Shown here in pieces: positions 54,658 through 63,903 of a stretch of DNA of 64,000 nt. This DNA comes from Marivivens sp. (lineage in GTDB: Bacteria > Pseudomonadota > Alphaproteobacteria > Rhodobacterales > Rhodobacteraceae), in NCBI GenBank assembly GCA_017643845.1, contig JAEPMR010000010.1, positions 1 to 64,000 on the forward strand, written 5' to 3'. Each line of letters begins with the position of its first letter. The first letter of the stretch is position 1. The notes beneath the pieces were generated by a model. It ran no database searches and had not been told where the DNA came from. It saw only the letters and a program-made list of their open reading frames with translations. Made by a program: the position numbers and the translations under genes.

Positions 54658-55484
54658 TCGACCCACGATTTCACCCCGTTAACGCCCGCGTCGCGTCAGC
54701 AGCTCTTGCCGGACATGTGCCTGACCGCAAATTGGTCAGCGGAACAGAAATGTCCGTTAAAATCGCTGTCGCAAGCCTGTGTTCAGCGCCGGCTGGCCCT
54801 TGCCTGCGGCAGCTCAGCTACGGCGCAGCGGTCGATTGCTATGAACAGCACGAGGGATGGAGCTTCGTCCGCTCGCGATTGGATGGCTATGTCGGGTATC
54901 TCCCCAATGAGTCTCTGACAGCAGATGCCCGTCAAACGACTCACATCGTCAGCAATCTCGCCACCCTCGCCTACATTGACGAAGACCTTCGTGCACCTGA
55001 TCCGCTCTGGCTCCCGTTTGGTGCCAAACTACAGGTAATCGACGAACGGCGTCATTATTTCGAAACGGACGCGGGATTTGTTCCTAAAAAACACCTGCGG
55101 CCGTCTGATCGCCCATTCTCTGATCCAGCAACCGTTGCGCAATTATTCTTTGGCGCACCCTACCTCTGGGGAGGAAACTCTCCTATGGGAATTGATTGCT
55201 CGGGTCTGGTTCAATTAGCCTACACCGCCTGCGGGCTCCAATGCCCGCCTGACAGCGATCTTCAATGCAGGGATTTTGGCACATCTCTCCCCGCTGACAC
55301 GACACCCAACCGAGGCGATCTGGCGTTTTGGGACGGCCATGTCGCGGTCTTTGTCGATGAGGCCGTCTTGCTTCACGCCAACGCTCATTTCATGGCGGTC
55401 ACCTATGAACCATTCGAGCAGGCGCGCCTTCGCATCGCGGCCCAAGGCGGTGGACCCGTCATCGGCATCAAACGACCCTGTTAA
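54654..55484 (+). CDS. NlpC/P60-family peptidase with SH3-like domains
   Basis: The 276-residue product has bacterial SH3-like segments in its N-terminal part (GAAVDCYEQHEGWSFVRSRLDGYVGYL) and an NlpC/P60 domain at about 155-270: catalytic Cys in GIDCSGLVQLAY, His in GHVAVFVDE, and a third polar site in HANAHFMAV. Such enzymes cut the gamma-D-Glu-diaminopimelate bond of murein peptides. No signal peptide is seen, so it may act in the cytoplasm on recycled muropeptides, in line with translational coupling (GTG start at 54654) to the M17 aminopeptidase. Confidence 0.9.
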   Translation: MIDPRFHPVNARVASAALAGHVPDRKLVSGTEMSVKIAVASLCSAPAGPCLRQLSYGAAVDCYEQHEGWSFVRSRLDGYVGYLPNESLTADARQTTHIVSNLATLAYIDEDLRAPDPLWLPFGAKLQVIDERRHYFETDAGFVPKKHLRPSDRPFSDPATVAQLFFGAPYLWGGNSPMGIDCSGLVQLAYTACGLQCPPDSDLQCRDFGTSLPADTTPNRGDLAFWDGHVAVFVDEAVLLHANAHFMAVTYEPFEQARLRIAAQGGGPVIGIKRPC

Positions 55485-55490
55485 ATCTCG

Positions 55491-55835
55491 TCAATCATCG
55501 ACGGCGCGGATCAGCTTCCTCTCCAGAACACGAAGCACCTGGCGTAAATCATCCCCCCGCTTCAGGATGCGCCCGTCCATTCCGATCACAGCATATTGCC
55601 CCTGCTTCAATCGCAGCTTTGGCCGTTTCTCTATGCGATAGAGCGGCTGTTCCGCAGTTCGACGAAACACAGAGAATACAGCAACATCCCGCAAACAAGA
55701 TATTCCGTAGTCTCGCCACTCTCCGGCAGCGACCATGCGCCCGTAAAGTCCGAGGACAACCGCCAGCTCTGTTCGGTGAAATGCCACCTGCTCTGGGCGC
55801 TTTCCGCTGAAATGGGTTACCGTGTGTAAGGTCAT
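55491..55835 (-). CDS. DUF2794 domain protein
   Basis: The 114-residue product matches the DUF2794 family of alphaproteobacteria: VAFHRTELAVVLGLYGRMVAAGEWRDYGI, VAVFSVFRRTAEQPLYRIEKRPKLR, and the C-terminal GRILKRGDDLRQVLRVLE. Function is unknown; the gene is widely kept. The ATG at 55833-55835 is preferred; an in-frame GTG lies 30 bp upstream. It is convergent with the NlpC/P60 gene, whose stop lies 6 bp away. Confidence 0.9.
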   Translation of the reverse strand: MTLHTVTHFSGKRPEQVAFHRTELAVVLGLYGRMVAAGEWRDYGISCLRDVAVFSVFRRTAEQPLYRIEKRPKLRLKQGQYAVIGMDGRILKRGDDLRQVLRVLERKLIRAVDD

Positions 55836-56033
55836 ACCAACAGAGTTGCGCCTATAGCGCCACAAATCAAGCGCCTTAACCTTGCCTTAATATTTCCCCA
55901 AACAAGCCCCGATCCGCACGCAGCCGCGCCGCAATGGATATTTAGCAGTGAATATGAGCGATATGCTTACCCGGCGAGGCGACTTAATTGCCCCCACCCA
56001 GTTCGGCTCGTCGGGATATCGCCCCCTTAGTTG

Positions 56034-56070
56034 GCCTCCGCGTCCCCAACACGCGGAGGCTTACTTCTTT
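56034..56070 (+). terminator. Plus-strand terminator without an assigned gene
   Basis: GCCTCCGCGT (56034-56043), seven-base loop, ACGCGGAGGC (56051-56060), then TTACTTCTTTCT. The T-rich side is on the plus strand, whereas the flanking genes on both sides (DUF2794 and the I78 lipoprotein) are on the minus strand. It therefore ends an unknown plus-strand transcript, maybe a small RNA beginning in the DUF2794 promoter region. Confidence 0.6.
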
Positions 56071-56361
56071 CTAGCCACATGAAATCCGATCAATCCTGTG
56101 GTCAGCACCAACATGGAAATTGATCCGGTCAGGCAAATAATCCATCGTCACCATCTGCCCCGGTCGGATCACGCGAACAGGATCAAGGATCAGCACCCGT
56201 TCCAGATCGGTTGCTGGCGCACCGATAAGTCCGGCTCGCGAATTGGCATCGCAGCTGTCTTCGGACACGGGCGGGAGGCTCCGCAATTCAGGACCGGCCA
56301 CGCATGACGCCAAAAGGAAACATGCGAAAAGCGGTGCAAAAATCGAAAATTGTCGGGTCAT
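56071..56361 (-). CDS. I78-family peptidase-inhibitor lipoprotein
   Basis: The 96-residue product has a lipoprotein signal with lipobox LASC (Cys20), and in its second half the I78 motif: SCDANSRAGLIGAPATDLERV, VRVIRPGQMVTMDYLPDRINFHVG, and DRISCG. The I78 family holds a small serine-peptidase inhibitor fold (Aspergillus elastase inhibitor), common as lipoproteins in Rhodobacteraceae. The target protease is unknown. It faces adhC over a 107-bp gap. Confidence 0.88.
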   Translation of the reverse strand: MTRQFSIFAPLFACFLLASCVAGPELRSLPPVSEDSCDANSRAGLIGAPATDLERVLILDPVRVIRPGQMVTMDYLPDRINFHVGADHRIDRISCG

Positions 56362-56468
56362 AACAGTGCTCCGTCGCGGACAAGGTATCGACCTACCACT
56401 TAAACTCTATGGTTGAATACAATCACGCTTTCCGCAACGGTAACACAGTAATTCGAGGGAGAGATTTC

Positions 56469-57581
56469 ATGCGCACCAAAGCCGCAGTCGCCACCGCCGC
56501 CGGAAAACCACTTGAAATCATGGACGTTAATCTCGACGGTCCCCGTGCGGGCGAAGTCCTGATCGAGGTCAAAGCAACCGGTATCTGTCACACGGACGAG
56601 TTCACCCTTTCCGGTGCAGACCCCGAAGGCCTTTTTCCTGCAATTCTTGGACACGAAGGCGCAGGGGTCGTGCTTGAAGTCGGCGCTGGCGTAACATCGC
56701 TCAAGCCCGGCGATCACGTTATCCCGCTCTACACCCCAGAATGCCGCGAGTGCGAATACTGCCTCAACCCGAAAACCAATCTCTGCCAGTCGATCCGAAG
56801 CACGCAGGGCCAGGGCCTTATGCCCGATGGCTCATCGCGCTTCTCAACTCTCGATGGCGACCCCATCCTTCACTATATGGGCTGTTCGACCTTCTCGAAC
56901 CATACCGTCCTGCCTGAAATCGCTCTGGCAAAGGTGCGCGAGGACGCGCCATTCGACAAAATTTGCTACATCGGCTGCGGTGTTACGACAGGAATTGGCG
57001 CGGTGATCAACACCGCGAAAGTCGAAATTGGAAGCCGCGCCATCGTGTTTGGCCTAGGCGGGATCGGACTCAACGTAATCCAGGGTCTTCGCCTTGCTGG
57101 CGCTGATCAGATTGTTGGCGTGGATCTCAACCCTGACAAAAAACCAATGGCCGAAAAGTTTGGCATGACCGATTTCGTCAACCCTACGGAGGTCGATGGC
57201 GATCTCGTCGCCTACCTCGTCAACTTAACCAAAGGTGGCGCTGACTACACATTCGACGCAACCGGCAATGTTCAGGTGATGCGCACCGCGCTGGAGAGCG
57301 CACACAAGGGCTGGGGTGAATCAATTATCATCGGCGTTGCGCCCGCAGGTGCTGAAATTGCCACCCGCCCATTCCAGCTCGTCACAGGTCGCAGCTGGCG
57401 TGGCACCGCTTTCGGCGGCGCGCGCGGCCGAACTGATGTCCCCAAAATCGTGGACTGGTACATGGAGGGCAAAATCGAAATCGACCCGATGATTACGCAT
57501 ACGCTCTCGCTGGGAGACATCAACAAAGGCTTTGACCTGATGCATGCAGGCGAGTCGATCCGCTCGGTCGTCGTCTACTAA
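56469..57581 (+). CDS. adhC: S-(hydroxymethyl)glutathione dehydrogenase (class III alcohol dehydrogenase)
   Basis: The enzyme oxidises S-hydroxymethylglutathione, formed from formaldehyde and glutathione, to S-formylglutathione with NAD; it also reduces S-nitrosoglutathione. The 370-residue product has the catalytic zinc residues C40, H62 and E63 in GICHTDEF and GHEGAG, the structural zinc Cys C92, C95, C98 and C106, and the NAD motif [20 protein letters not shown] precedes the ATG at 56469. The hydrolase for the product (fghA) is at 29.2 kb, separate from here. Confidence 0.95.
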   Translation: MRTKAAVATAAGKPLEIMDVNLDGPRAGEVLIEVKATGICHTDEFTLSGADPEGLFPAILGHEGAGVVLEVGAGVTSLKPGDHVIPLYTPECRECEYCLNPKTNLCQSIRSTQGQGLMPDGSSRFSTLDGDPILHYMGCSTFSNHTVLPEIALAKVREDAPFDKICYIGCGVTTGIGAVINTAKVEIGSRAIVFGLGGIGLNVIQGLRLAGADQIVGVDLNPDKKPMAEKFGMTDFVNPTEVDGDLVAYLVNLTKGGADYTFDATGNVQVMRTALESAHKGWGESIIIGVAPAGAEIATRPFQLVTGRSWRGTAFGGARGRTDVPKIVDWYMEGKIEIDPMITHTLSLGDINKGFDLMHAGESIRSVVVY

Positions 57582-57624
57582 TTTTGTCTCGGATTAATCG
57601 CTTGTCCGGGGTCACGGCCCCGGA

Positions 57625-58251
57625 TCAGGCTCCGGTATCGCTGCGATAGCGCGCGAGGAATGTCATGACCGCCTCATGCGCTACATGCTTGATCTCGTCC
57701 TCCGAAAATTCGCTTCGGATTCCGAAAATTATCTGGGGATAGAGCAGCGCTTGGCAAAGCTCGGTAAACTGATCCGCCGCGAGCTCGAAATGCTCGACAT
57801 GCAATTCCCCCCGTTCAGCGGTCGCTCGGAAATACTCGGCGAGCCGACGCTGGCCCATCAATGGCCCCGCCTCATAGAACTCGCGGCCCAATTTCGGGAA
57901 ACGCTCAGCCTCGGCGACACAAATTCGAAAGATTTTGATCGAGAAATCCGACAAGGTGAAACGAACGATTTGCTCGGCTACAAAGTGCAGGACAAGCTCC
58001 GCCGGAGCCGTCGGGTCAATACTTGCCTCTGCACCGTCCGCCATTCTCTGGCATTCAGTGCGGACCACCTCGACAAAGAGCTGCTCTTTATCCTGAAAAT
58101 AGCTGTACAAGGTCGCTTTAGAGACACCCGATACACGCGCGATCTCATCAACACCCGCACCTTCAAATCCACGAGACAGGAACACCTGCCGCGCCCCGTT
58201 TAACACGTCGTCGAACTTGCGCCCGCGTTTCGGTTGTTCCGACCCATCCAC
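57625..58251 (-). CDS. TetR-family transcriptional regulator
   Basis: The product is about 208 residues. It has an N-terminal HTH (VLNGARQVFLSRGFEGAGVDEIARVSGVSKATLYSYFQDKEQLF) and a C-terminal all-helical ligand domain resembling AcrR-type TetR_C members (FRICVAEAERFPKLGREFYEAGP). The GTG at 58249-58251 has GGAGG seven bases upstream; the frame extends five codons further. It is between adhC (convergent) and mbfA (divergent, 122 bp away), so it may regulate mbfA or itself. Confidence 0.87.
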   Translation of the reverse strand: MDGSEQPKRGRKFDDVLNGARQVFLSRGFEGAGVDEIARVSGVSKATLYSYFQDKEQLFVEVVRTECQRMADGAEASIDPTAPAELVLHFVAEQIVRFTLSDFSIKIFRICVAEAERFPKLGREFYEAGPLMGQRRLAEYFRATAERGELHVEHFELAADQFTELCQALLYPQIIFGIRSEFSEDEIKHVAHEAVMTFLARYRSDTGA

Positions 58252-58347
58252 TATGATGCCTCCCACAGGGTTTCAGACTATCGGCATCCACATAACCGGA
58301 GCAAGCCTTTCACGCACGGGGTTGAAAGATTGGAAGCAATCAATAAC

Positions 58348-58362
58348 TTAGAATTATTCTAA
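58348..58362 (+). promoter_or_regulatory. Irr-type (iron-control) palindrome before mbfA
   Basis: TTAGAATTATTCTAA is a perfect 15-bp palindrome-like element (TTAGAA / TTCTAA with a TTA spacer) ending 11 bp before the mbfA start. It agrees with the alphaproteobacterial Irr (ICE) consensus TTTAGAA-N3-TTCTAAA as I recall it. Irr bound here would repress mbfA when iron is scarce. It abuts the AAAGGAG ribosome site. Confidence 0.7.
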
Positions 58363-58373
58363 AGGAGCTAGCT

Positions 58374-59351
58374 ATGATCCCTGGTGTCAGCACACGGAGG
58401 CGTTTCGCCGACCTCAGCGAACAGGAAATTCTCGCCCTCGCCATTTCGTCGGAAGAGGATGATGCGCGTATCTATCGATCCTACGCAGAGCGTCTGCGTG
58501 CGGACTATGCCGCAACTGCGAAGATCTTTGACGGAATGGCTGAGGAAGAAGACGAACACCGCAGACGCCTGATTGATTTGCACGAACACCGCTTTGGCAG
58601 TGTCATCCCGTTGATTCGCCGCGAACACGTATCCGGCTTTTACGCCCGCCGCCCTGTTTGGCTCGTCGAGAACCTGAGCATCGAACGCATTCGGGACGAA
58701 GCTGCACAGATGGAGCGCGACGCGGAACGTTTCTATCGCGCGGCGGCCGCTCGAACGAGTGATGCCGATACACGAAAACTCCTCGGCGATCTTGCGGCAG
58801 CAGAGGCGGGACACAACGCCAAGGCAGAAGACCTCGAGCGCGAACATCTCAGCGACAACAACATCGACAAGGAGAAAGACGCATCCCACCGCCAGTTCGT
58901 GCTGACATGGGTTCAGCCCGGCCTGGCAGGCTTGATGGACGGCTCGGTATCCACGCTCGCGCCGATCTTCGCCACAGCATTCGCCACCCAAGACACAGGC
59001 ACGACTTTCCTCGTAGGGCTCGCGGCCTCCATAGGAGCGGGTATCTCTATGGGCTTCACCGAGGCCGCTTCCGACGATGGGCAGATCTCAGGCCGTGGCA
59101 GCCCCGTCAAACGAGGGCTTGCCTCTGGCGTGATGACCACGCTCGGTGGCCTAGGGCACGCACTCCCTTATCTGATTCCCGATTTCTGGACAGCCACGAT
59201 CACCGCCATTATCGTGGTTTTCATCGAACTTTGGGCGATTGTCTGGATCCAGAACAAATACATGGACACCCCTTTCCTACGCGCAACATTTCAGGTCGTT
59301 CTCGGCGGCGCCCTCGTTTTCGCCGCAGGTGCCTTGATCGGCGGCGGCTAG
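58374..59351 (+). CDS. mbfA: MbfA, membrane-bound ferritin-like iron exporter
   Basis: MbfA joins an N-terminal rubrerythrin/ferritin-like (Er) di-iron domain to a C-terminal VIT1-type membrane part and exports iron in Bradyrhizobium and Agrobacterium. The 325-residue product shows the Er part with Glu-rich helices (SSEEDDARIYRSYAERL, GMAEEEDEHRRRLIDLHE, AAEAGHNAKAEDLEREH) and a VIT1 part of five membrane helices (GLAGLMDGSVSTLAPIFATAF, LAASIGAGISMGFTEAASDDG). AAAGGAG lies before the ATG, and an Irr-type palindrome just upstream suggests iron regulation. Confidence 0.9.
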   Translation: MIPGVSTRRRFADLSEQEILALAISSEEDDARIYRSYAERLRADYAATAKIFDGMAEEEDEHRRRLIDLHEHRFGSVIPLIRREHVSGFYARRPVWLVENLSIERIRDEAAQMERDAERFYRAAAARTSDADTRKLLGDLAAAEAGHNAKAEDLEREHLSDNNIDKEKDASHRQFVLTWVQPGLAGLMDGSVSTLAPIFATAFATQDTGTTFLVGLAASIGAGISMGFTEAASDDGQISGRGSPVKRGLASGVMTTLGGLGHALPYLIPDFWTATITAIIVVFIELWAIVWIQNKYMDTPFLRATFQVVLGGALVFAAGALIGGG

Positions 59352-59430
59352 CCATCTTTTTGCACGCCACCCTGTTCCAAGCATCAACCAGACCGGATAG
59401 AAGAGCGGCAAACCTATAGGAGCACTCCCA

Positions 59431-60954
59431 ATGACCACGCCCAAACCTGTCGTTCTGTGTATTCTGGATGGCTGGGGCAAGCGTGCAGATACCACGGCAA
59501 ACGCTCCGGCGCTGGCAAAAACCCCGGCATTTGACTCGATTATGGCAACTTGCCCCAACGCCGAACTGATCACCCATGGCCCGGATGTCGGTCTTCCAAG
59601 CGGGCAAATGGGTAACTCCGAGGTGGGGCATACCAATATCGGTGCGGGCCGCACCGTTGCGATGGACCTCGGCCAAATCGACCTATCAATCGAGGACGGT
59701 AGCTTTGCCACTATGTCAGCATTGCAGACCTTCATCGCAAAACTTCAAAATAGTGACGGAACCGCCCACTTGATGGGCGTTGTTTCCGATGGCGGGGTTC
59801 ACGGCCACATCAGCCACATCAAAGCGGCGATTGAGGCCATCACTCGGGCCGGTGTCCCGGTGATTTTGCACGCAATAACCGACGGTCGCGACGTCGCTCC
59901 GAGTTCCGCACTCGATTACCTTTCAGATCTGGTGAACACGCTGCCAGAAAATGCCCGCATCGGGACAGTCATTGGAAGATACTACGCCATGGACCGCGAC
60001 AACCGGTGGGAGCGGGTCCAGACAGCCTATGATGCGATCGTTCACGGAAGGGGCAGCACGGCAGCACCTGACGCCATTTCCGCCGTCAAAGCTTCGTATG
60101 AGGCCGAAAAGACAGATGAATTCATTGTCGCAACAGCAATCGGCCCTTACAGCGGTATGGTCGATGGAGATGGGTTCTTTTGCCTCAACTTCCGCGCCGA
60201 CCGCGCACGGGAACTATTGGCCGCAATCGCAGACCCGGACTTCGATGGCTTCAATAGGGGGCTACAGCCGTCGCTCACGGCACGCCTCGGAATGGTCGAA
60301 TATTCAGACCATCACAACGATTGGTATGAAACAGTTTTCCCAAAACGGAAGATCGTCAATACGCTCGGGGCATGGGTCGCGCAGCACGGCCTGACGCAGT
60401 TTCGCCTCGCCGAGACCGAAAAATACCCGCATGTGACCTTCTTCCTCAATGGCGGGAAAGAAACACCGGAACCAGGCGAAGACCGCCACATGCCGAAATC
60501 CCCCAAAGTCGCCACCTACGACCTGCAGCCGGAAATGTCTGCGTCCGAAGTCACCGATCACTTCGTCGCGGCAATTGAAAAGGGCTACGATCTCATCGTA
60601 ACCAACTACGCCAACCCCGATATGGTCGGGCACACTGGCGATCTTGGGGCCGCCATCAAAGCCTGCGAAGCGGTCGATCAGGGACTCGTACGCGTTCTCG
60701 ACGCACTTGAAAAAGCCGGTGGCGCAATGGTCATCACGGCCGACCACGGCAATTGCGAAATCATGGTCAATCCCGAGACTGGCGGCCCTCACACCGCACA
60801 TACGCTCAGCCCGGTCCCCGTCGCCATAGTCGGTGCGCCGGAGGGCACAACGCTTCGCAATGGGATACTCGCAGATCTGGCCCCGACCGTCCTCGACCTC
60901 ATGGACCTCGAACAGCCGCCTGAAATGACCGGCCGCAGCCTTATGCGCCCATGA
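59431..60954 (+). CDS. gpmI: 2,3-bisphosphoglycerate-independent phosphoglycerate mutase
   Basis: GpmI interconverts 3- and 2-phosphoglycerate with two Mn ions and a phosphoserine intermediate. The 507-residue product starts VVLCILDGWGKR (D13 metal ligand), has the nucleophile Ser63 in GQMGNSEVGHTNIGAGR, YDLQPEMSASEV, NYANPDMVGHTG, and ADHGNCE, with metal ligands in the last two. GAG precedes the ATG. It is first in the gpmI-envC-ctpA-rppH run and overlaps envC by ATGA. Confidence 0.96.
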   Translation: MTTPKPVVLCILDGWGKRADTTANAPALAKTPAFDSIMATCPNAELITHGPDVGLPSGQMGNSEVGHTNIGAGRTVAMDLGQIDLSIEDGSFATMSALQTFIAKLQNSDGTAHLMGVVSDGGVHGHISHIKAAIEAITRAGVPVILHAITDGRDVAPSSALDYLSDLVNTLPENARIGTVIGRYYAMDRDNRWERVQTAYDAIVHGRGSTAAPDAISAVKASYEAEKTDEFIVATAIGPYSGMVDGDGFFCLNFRADRARELLAAIADPDFDGFNRGLQPSLTARLGMVEYSDHHNDWYETVFPKRKIVNTLGAWVAQHGLTQFRLAETEKYPHVTFFLNGGKETPEPGEDRHMPKSPKVATYDLQPEMSASEVTDHFVAAIEKGYDLIVTNYANPDMVGHTGDLGAAIKACEAVDQGLVRVLDALEKAGGAMVITADHGNCEIMVNPETGGPHTAHTLSPVPVAIVGAPEGTTLRNGILADLAPTVLDLMDLEQPPEMTGRSLMRP

Positions 60955-62078
60955 ACCGGCTGGCAGTATTCCTGCTGACCGTCGCTTTGGCGGGTGGGGC
61001 TACCGCACAGGGCGCCCATCCAACCGAGATTGCCAAGATCGCGTCCCAACGCCTCAAAGAAGCAGCGACCCACCTACAATCCGCCGAAAGCGGAAGAGAC
61101 CGGGTCGCCGCCCTGACAAACGCGATACGCGCATATGAGGACGGATTATCCGCACTGCGCGACGGGATACGTCGCGCTGCAATACGCCAGTCCACCCTTG
61201 AAACTGACCTCGCGGCACGTGAAGCCGATGTGACGCGTCTACTCGGCGTGCTCCAGACCCTCTCTCGCACGCCACCATCAGCCCTACTCTTGCACCCTGA
61301 CGGACCAGCAGGAACAGCACGTTCCGGGTTGTTGCTGGCAGAGGTGACACCCGCACTCCAACAGGAAGCGCGTGAATTGGCCGCGCTTCTGGATGAACTC
61401 GAAATTCTGCAATCACTTCAGGAAAACGCCGAGACCACCCTGAATGAAGGACTTACAGGCGCACAACAGGCGCGAGCGGAATTGAGCGATGCGCTCGGGG
61501 ACCGGCGCGAGCTGCCAAAACGCTTTATTGACGACCCGATTGGAACCGCGCTCCTGATTGCCTCGACAGAAACGCTGGACGCATTTGCATCAGGTTTGGG
61601 TGGAACCATTGCCGAGACACTCGACACGGATGCCCCTGATGCGACACAGCTGAAAGGCACACTTCCGCTCCCTGTCAACGGGACCATCTTGCGGCGGGCC
61701 GGTGATATGGATGCCGGAGGCAACGTTCGCCCCGGCATCGTCATTGCCACCCGCCCGGAAGCACTCGTCACCGCACCGGCAACAGCGACCGTACGCTTCC
61801 ACGGACCACTTCTTGACTACGGAAATGTCGTCATCCTGGAACCCGCGCCCGATGTTCTCCTCGTCCTTGCGGGCCTCGACGCGCTCTACGCAGAGGTCGG
61901 GACCATTCTACCTGCAGGGGCTCCTATCGGACTCATGGGCGACGATCGCGCCACATCTGACGGGAAATTGAGCGAAAATCCGAACATCGCGCCTGTCCCT
62001 GCCACACAAACCCTTTATCTTGAGGTCAGAGAGGGGCAAGGTCCGGTCGATCCCGCTCTCTGGTTCGCATTCGAGTAA
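60951..62078 (+). CDS. EnvC-like murein hydrolase activator with degenerate LytM domain
   Basis: The 375-residue product has a signal peptide (about 1-19), a long coiled-coil region (25-190), and a C-terminal LytM/M23-like domain (225-375). It matches the EnvC position in the Rhodobacteraceae gpmI-envC-ctpA cluster. EnvC activates AmiA/AmiB amidases at the septum. The zinc-binding HxD and HxH residues of active M23 enzymes are missing here (RPGIVIATRPEA and VVILEPAPDVLLVLAGLD stand in their place), so it should be inactive as an enzyme. Confidence 0.85.
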   Translation: MNRLAVFLLTVALAGGATAQGAHPTEIAKIASQRLKEAATHLQSAESGRDRVAALTNAIRAYEDGLSALRDGIRRAAIRQSTLETDLAAREADVTRLLGVLQTLSRTPPSALLLHPDGPAGTARSGLLLAEVTPALQQEARELAALLDELEILQSLQENAETTLNEGLTGAQQARAELSDALGDRRELPKRFIDDPIGTALLIASTETLDAFASGLGGTIAETLDTDAPDATQLKGTLPLPVNGTILRRAGDMDAGGNVRPGIVIATRPEALVTAPATATVRFHGPLLDYGNVVILEPAPDVLLVLAGLDALYAEVGTILPAGAPIGLMGDDRATSDGKLSENPNIAPVPATQTLYLEVREGQGPVDPALWFAFE

Positions 62079-62087
62079 GGAAATCTG

Positions 62088-63416
62088 ATGAAGAAGTTCG
62101 CAATCGCCGCAGCAACCGGCTCGATACTCGGTCTCTTGGTTACGACTCAGGTCGCTGGCCCGCTGATCGCCCAAGAGGACCGCAGCAATTCCACCGTTTA
62201 CGAACAGCTGGATCTCTTCGGAGATATTTTTGAACGTATCCGCGCACAGTATGTCGAAGAAGTCGGCGCACCGGACCTGATCGAGGCAGCAATCAACGGG
62301 ATGCTCACCTCTCTCGACCCGCATTCCAGCTATCTCTCGCCCGAGGACGCCGCTGACATGCGTGTGCAGACCCGTGGCGAATTTGGCGGGCTCGGCATCG
62401 AGGTGACCCAAGAAGACGGCTGGGTCAAAGTGGTCTCTCCGATGGACGGAACACCGGCCGATGCTGCAGGCATTCTCGCAGGTGATTTCATCACTGCTGT
62501 CGATGGAGAGAGCGTGCTTGGCCTCACGCTCGACGAAGCTGTCGACATGATGCGCGGCCCTGTCGGCTCGGAAATCATCATCACCGTCGTGCGCGAAGGT
62601 GAAAGCGAACCATTCGATGTCTCGATTATCCGTGACACCATCCGCCTGACCGCTGTCCGCGCCAGGACCGAAGACCGGTCGGTCATCCTTCGGATAACCA
62701 CCTTTAACGACCAGACCATGAGCAACCTCGAAGACGGCTTCAAAGAGCAGGTCGAAGCAGCTGGAGGTATGGATGAAATTAACGGCATCGTCCTGGATCT
62801 CCGCAACAACCCCGGCGGCCTTCTCAATCAGGCGATTTTTGTCTCCGACGCCTTCCTGGACGCCGGCGAAATCGTGTCTACACGCGGGCGCGATCCTCAG
62901 GATGGCGAGCGCTTCAATGCGACGCCAGGCGATCTGAGCGAGGGCAAACCGATTGTCATTCTGATCAATGGCGGTTCCGCCTCCGCCTCGGAAATTGTCG
63001 CAGGCGCTCTTCAGGACCATCGCCGCGCCATCGTCGTAGGTACAAAGTCTTTCGGCAAAGGCTCCGTTCAAACCGTCATGCCGCTGCGCGGTGACGGTGC
63101 GATGCGTTTGACCACAGCACGCTACTACACCCCATCGGGACGTTCGATTCAGTCGCTGGGTATCCAACCGGACATCATCGTCCAACAGCCACGCAACCGC
63201 CCCAATGAAGATGAGGAAGACCGCCCGCAGCTCCGCTCAGAGGCCGATCTCCGTGGGGCTTTGGACAACGACAGCCTATCCGAAGACGAGCGCCGCCAGA
63301 TCGAGGAAGACGCAAGCCGCGCCGAGGCGACCGCCGCCCTGCGCGAACAGGATTACCAGTTGGCCTATGCCATCGACATCCTGCGCGGCCTCAGTGCACT
63401 CGGGCCGAGCAAGTAA
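62088..63416 (+). CDS. ctpA: C-terminal processing peptidase (S41)
   Basis: CtpA-type peptidases trim periplasmic proteins and murein hydrolases after the C-terminus. The 442-residue product has an N-terminal membrane/signal helix (1-28), a PDZ domain (about 90-170) with [25 protein letters not shown], and an S41 protease core with DLRNNPGG and the Ser-Lys dyad S299 ([11 protein letters not shown]) and K324 ([13 protein letters not shown]). The C-terminal tail is Glu/Arg-rich. It lies 9 bp after envC and 4 bp before rppH. Confidence 0.95.
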   Translation: MKKFAIAAATGSILGLLVTTQVAGPLIAQEDRSNSTVYEQLDLFGDIFERIRAQYVEEVGAPDLIEAAINGMLTSLDPHSSYLSPEDAADMRVQTRGEFGGLGIEVTQEDGWVKVVSPMDGTPADAAGILAGDFITAVDGESVLGLTLDEAVDMMRGPVGSEIIITVVREGESEPFDVSIIRDTIRLTAVRARTEDRSVILRITTFNDQTMSNLEDGFKEQVEAAGGMDEINGIVLDLRNNPGGLLNQAIFVSDAFLDAGEIVSTRGRDPQDGERFNATPGDLSEGKPIVILINGGSASASEIVAGALQDHRRAIVVGTKSFGKGSVQTVMPLRGDGAMRLTTARYYTPSGRSIQSLGIQPDIIVQQPRNRPNEDEEDRPQLRSEADLRGALDNDSLSEDERRQIEEDASRAEATAALREQDYQLAYAIDILRGLSALGPSK

Positions 63417-63420
63417 AGCG

Positions 63421-63903
63421 ATGTCACCGGAAGAAATCGCCAAACTCCCCTATCGCTCCTGTGTTGGCGTCATGCTCGCCAACGCAGCTGGGCAGGTTTT
63501 TGTTGGACAAAGACGCGACCGAGACCACGACGCATGGCAAATGCCACAAGGTGGCATCGATCCCGGCGAGGCACCGCGCGATGCCGCGTTACGCGAGCTT
63601 TGCGAAGAAACCGGCGTAAGCGCCGATCTCGTGACGATCGAGGCCGAAACCAGAGATTGGGTGCCATACGACCTTCCACATGACGTTGTTCCGACGATCT
63701 GGGGCGGCCGCTATCGCGGACAGGAACAGAAATGGTTCCTGATGCGCTTTCATGGCCGAGACTCCGATATCGACATCGCAACCGAAACACCTGAATTCTC
63801 GCGCTGGAAATGGTGCGACAAGGACAAACTTGTCGAGGCAATCGTCCCGTTCAAGAGAGCCGTCTATGAAACGGTCGTCGCCGAGTTTGGGGACCAGATT
63901 TGA
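63421..63903 (+). CDS. rppH: RNA 5'-pyrophosphohydrolase RppH (Nudix)
   Basis: RppH removes pyrophosphate from triphosphate mRNA 5' ends and triggers decay. The 160-residue product starts [26 protein letters not shown] and has a complete Nudix box at residues 44-66: G44, E50, R58-E-L, E62-E63, G65. WQMPQGGID just before it is typical of IalA/RppH. The ATG at 63421 is right after the ctpA stop; the frame running upstream from 63205 is ctpA in another frame. It overlaps the next, truncated gene by TTGA. Confidence 0.95.
   Translation: MSPEEIAKLPYRSCVGVMLANAAGQVFVGQRRDRDHDAWQMPQGGIDPGEAPRDAALRELCEETGVSADLVTIEAETRDWVPYDLPHDVVPTIWGGRYRGQEQKWFLMRFHGRDSDIDIATETPEFSRWKWCDKDKLVEAIVPFKRAVYETVVAEFGDQI

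Noticed and set aside
55954-56082. 42-codon plus-strand ORF between DUF2794 and I78 genes
   Set aside because: The terminator stem lies inside it and it runs into the I78 gene; no ribosome site.
61908-63185. 425-codon minus-strand open frame opposite ctpA
   Set aside because: Shadow of ctpA; composition rich in Cys/His/Asp with no family resemblance.
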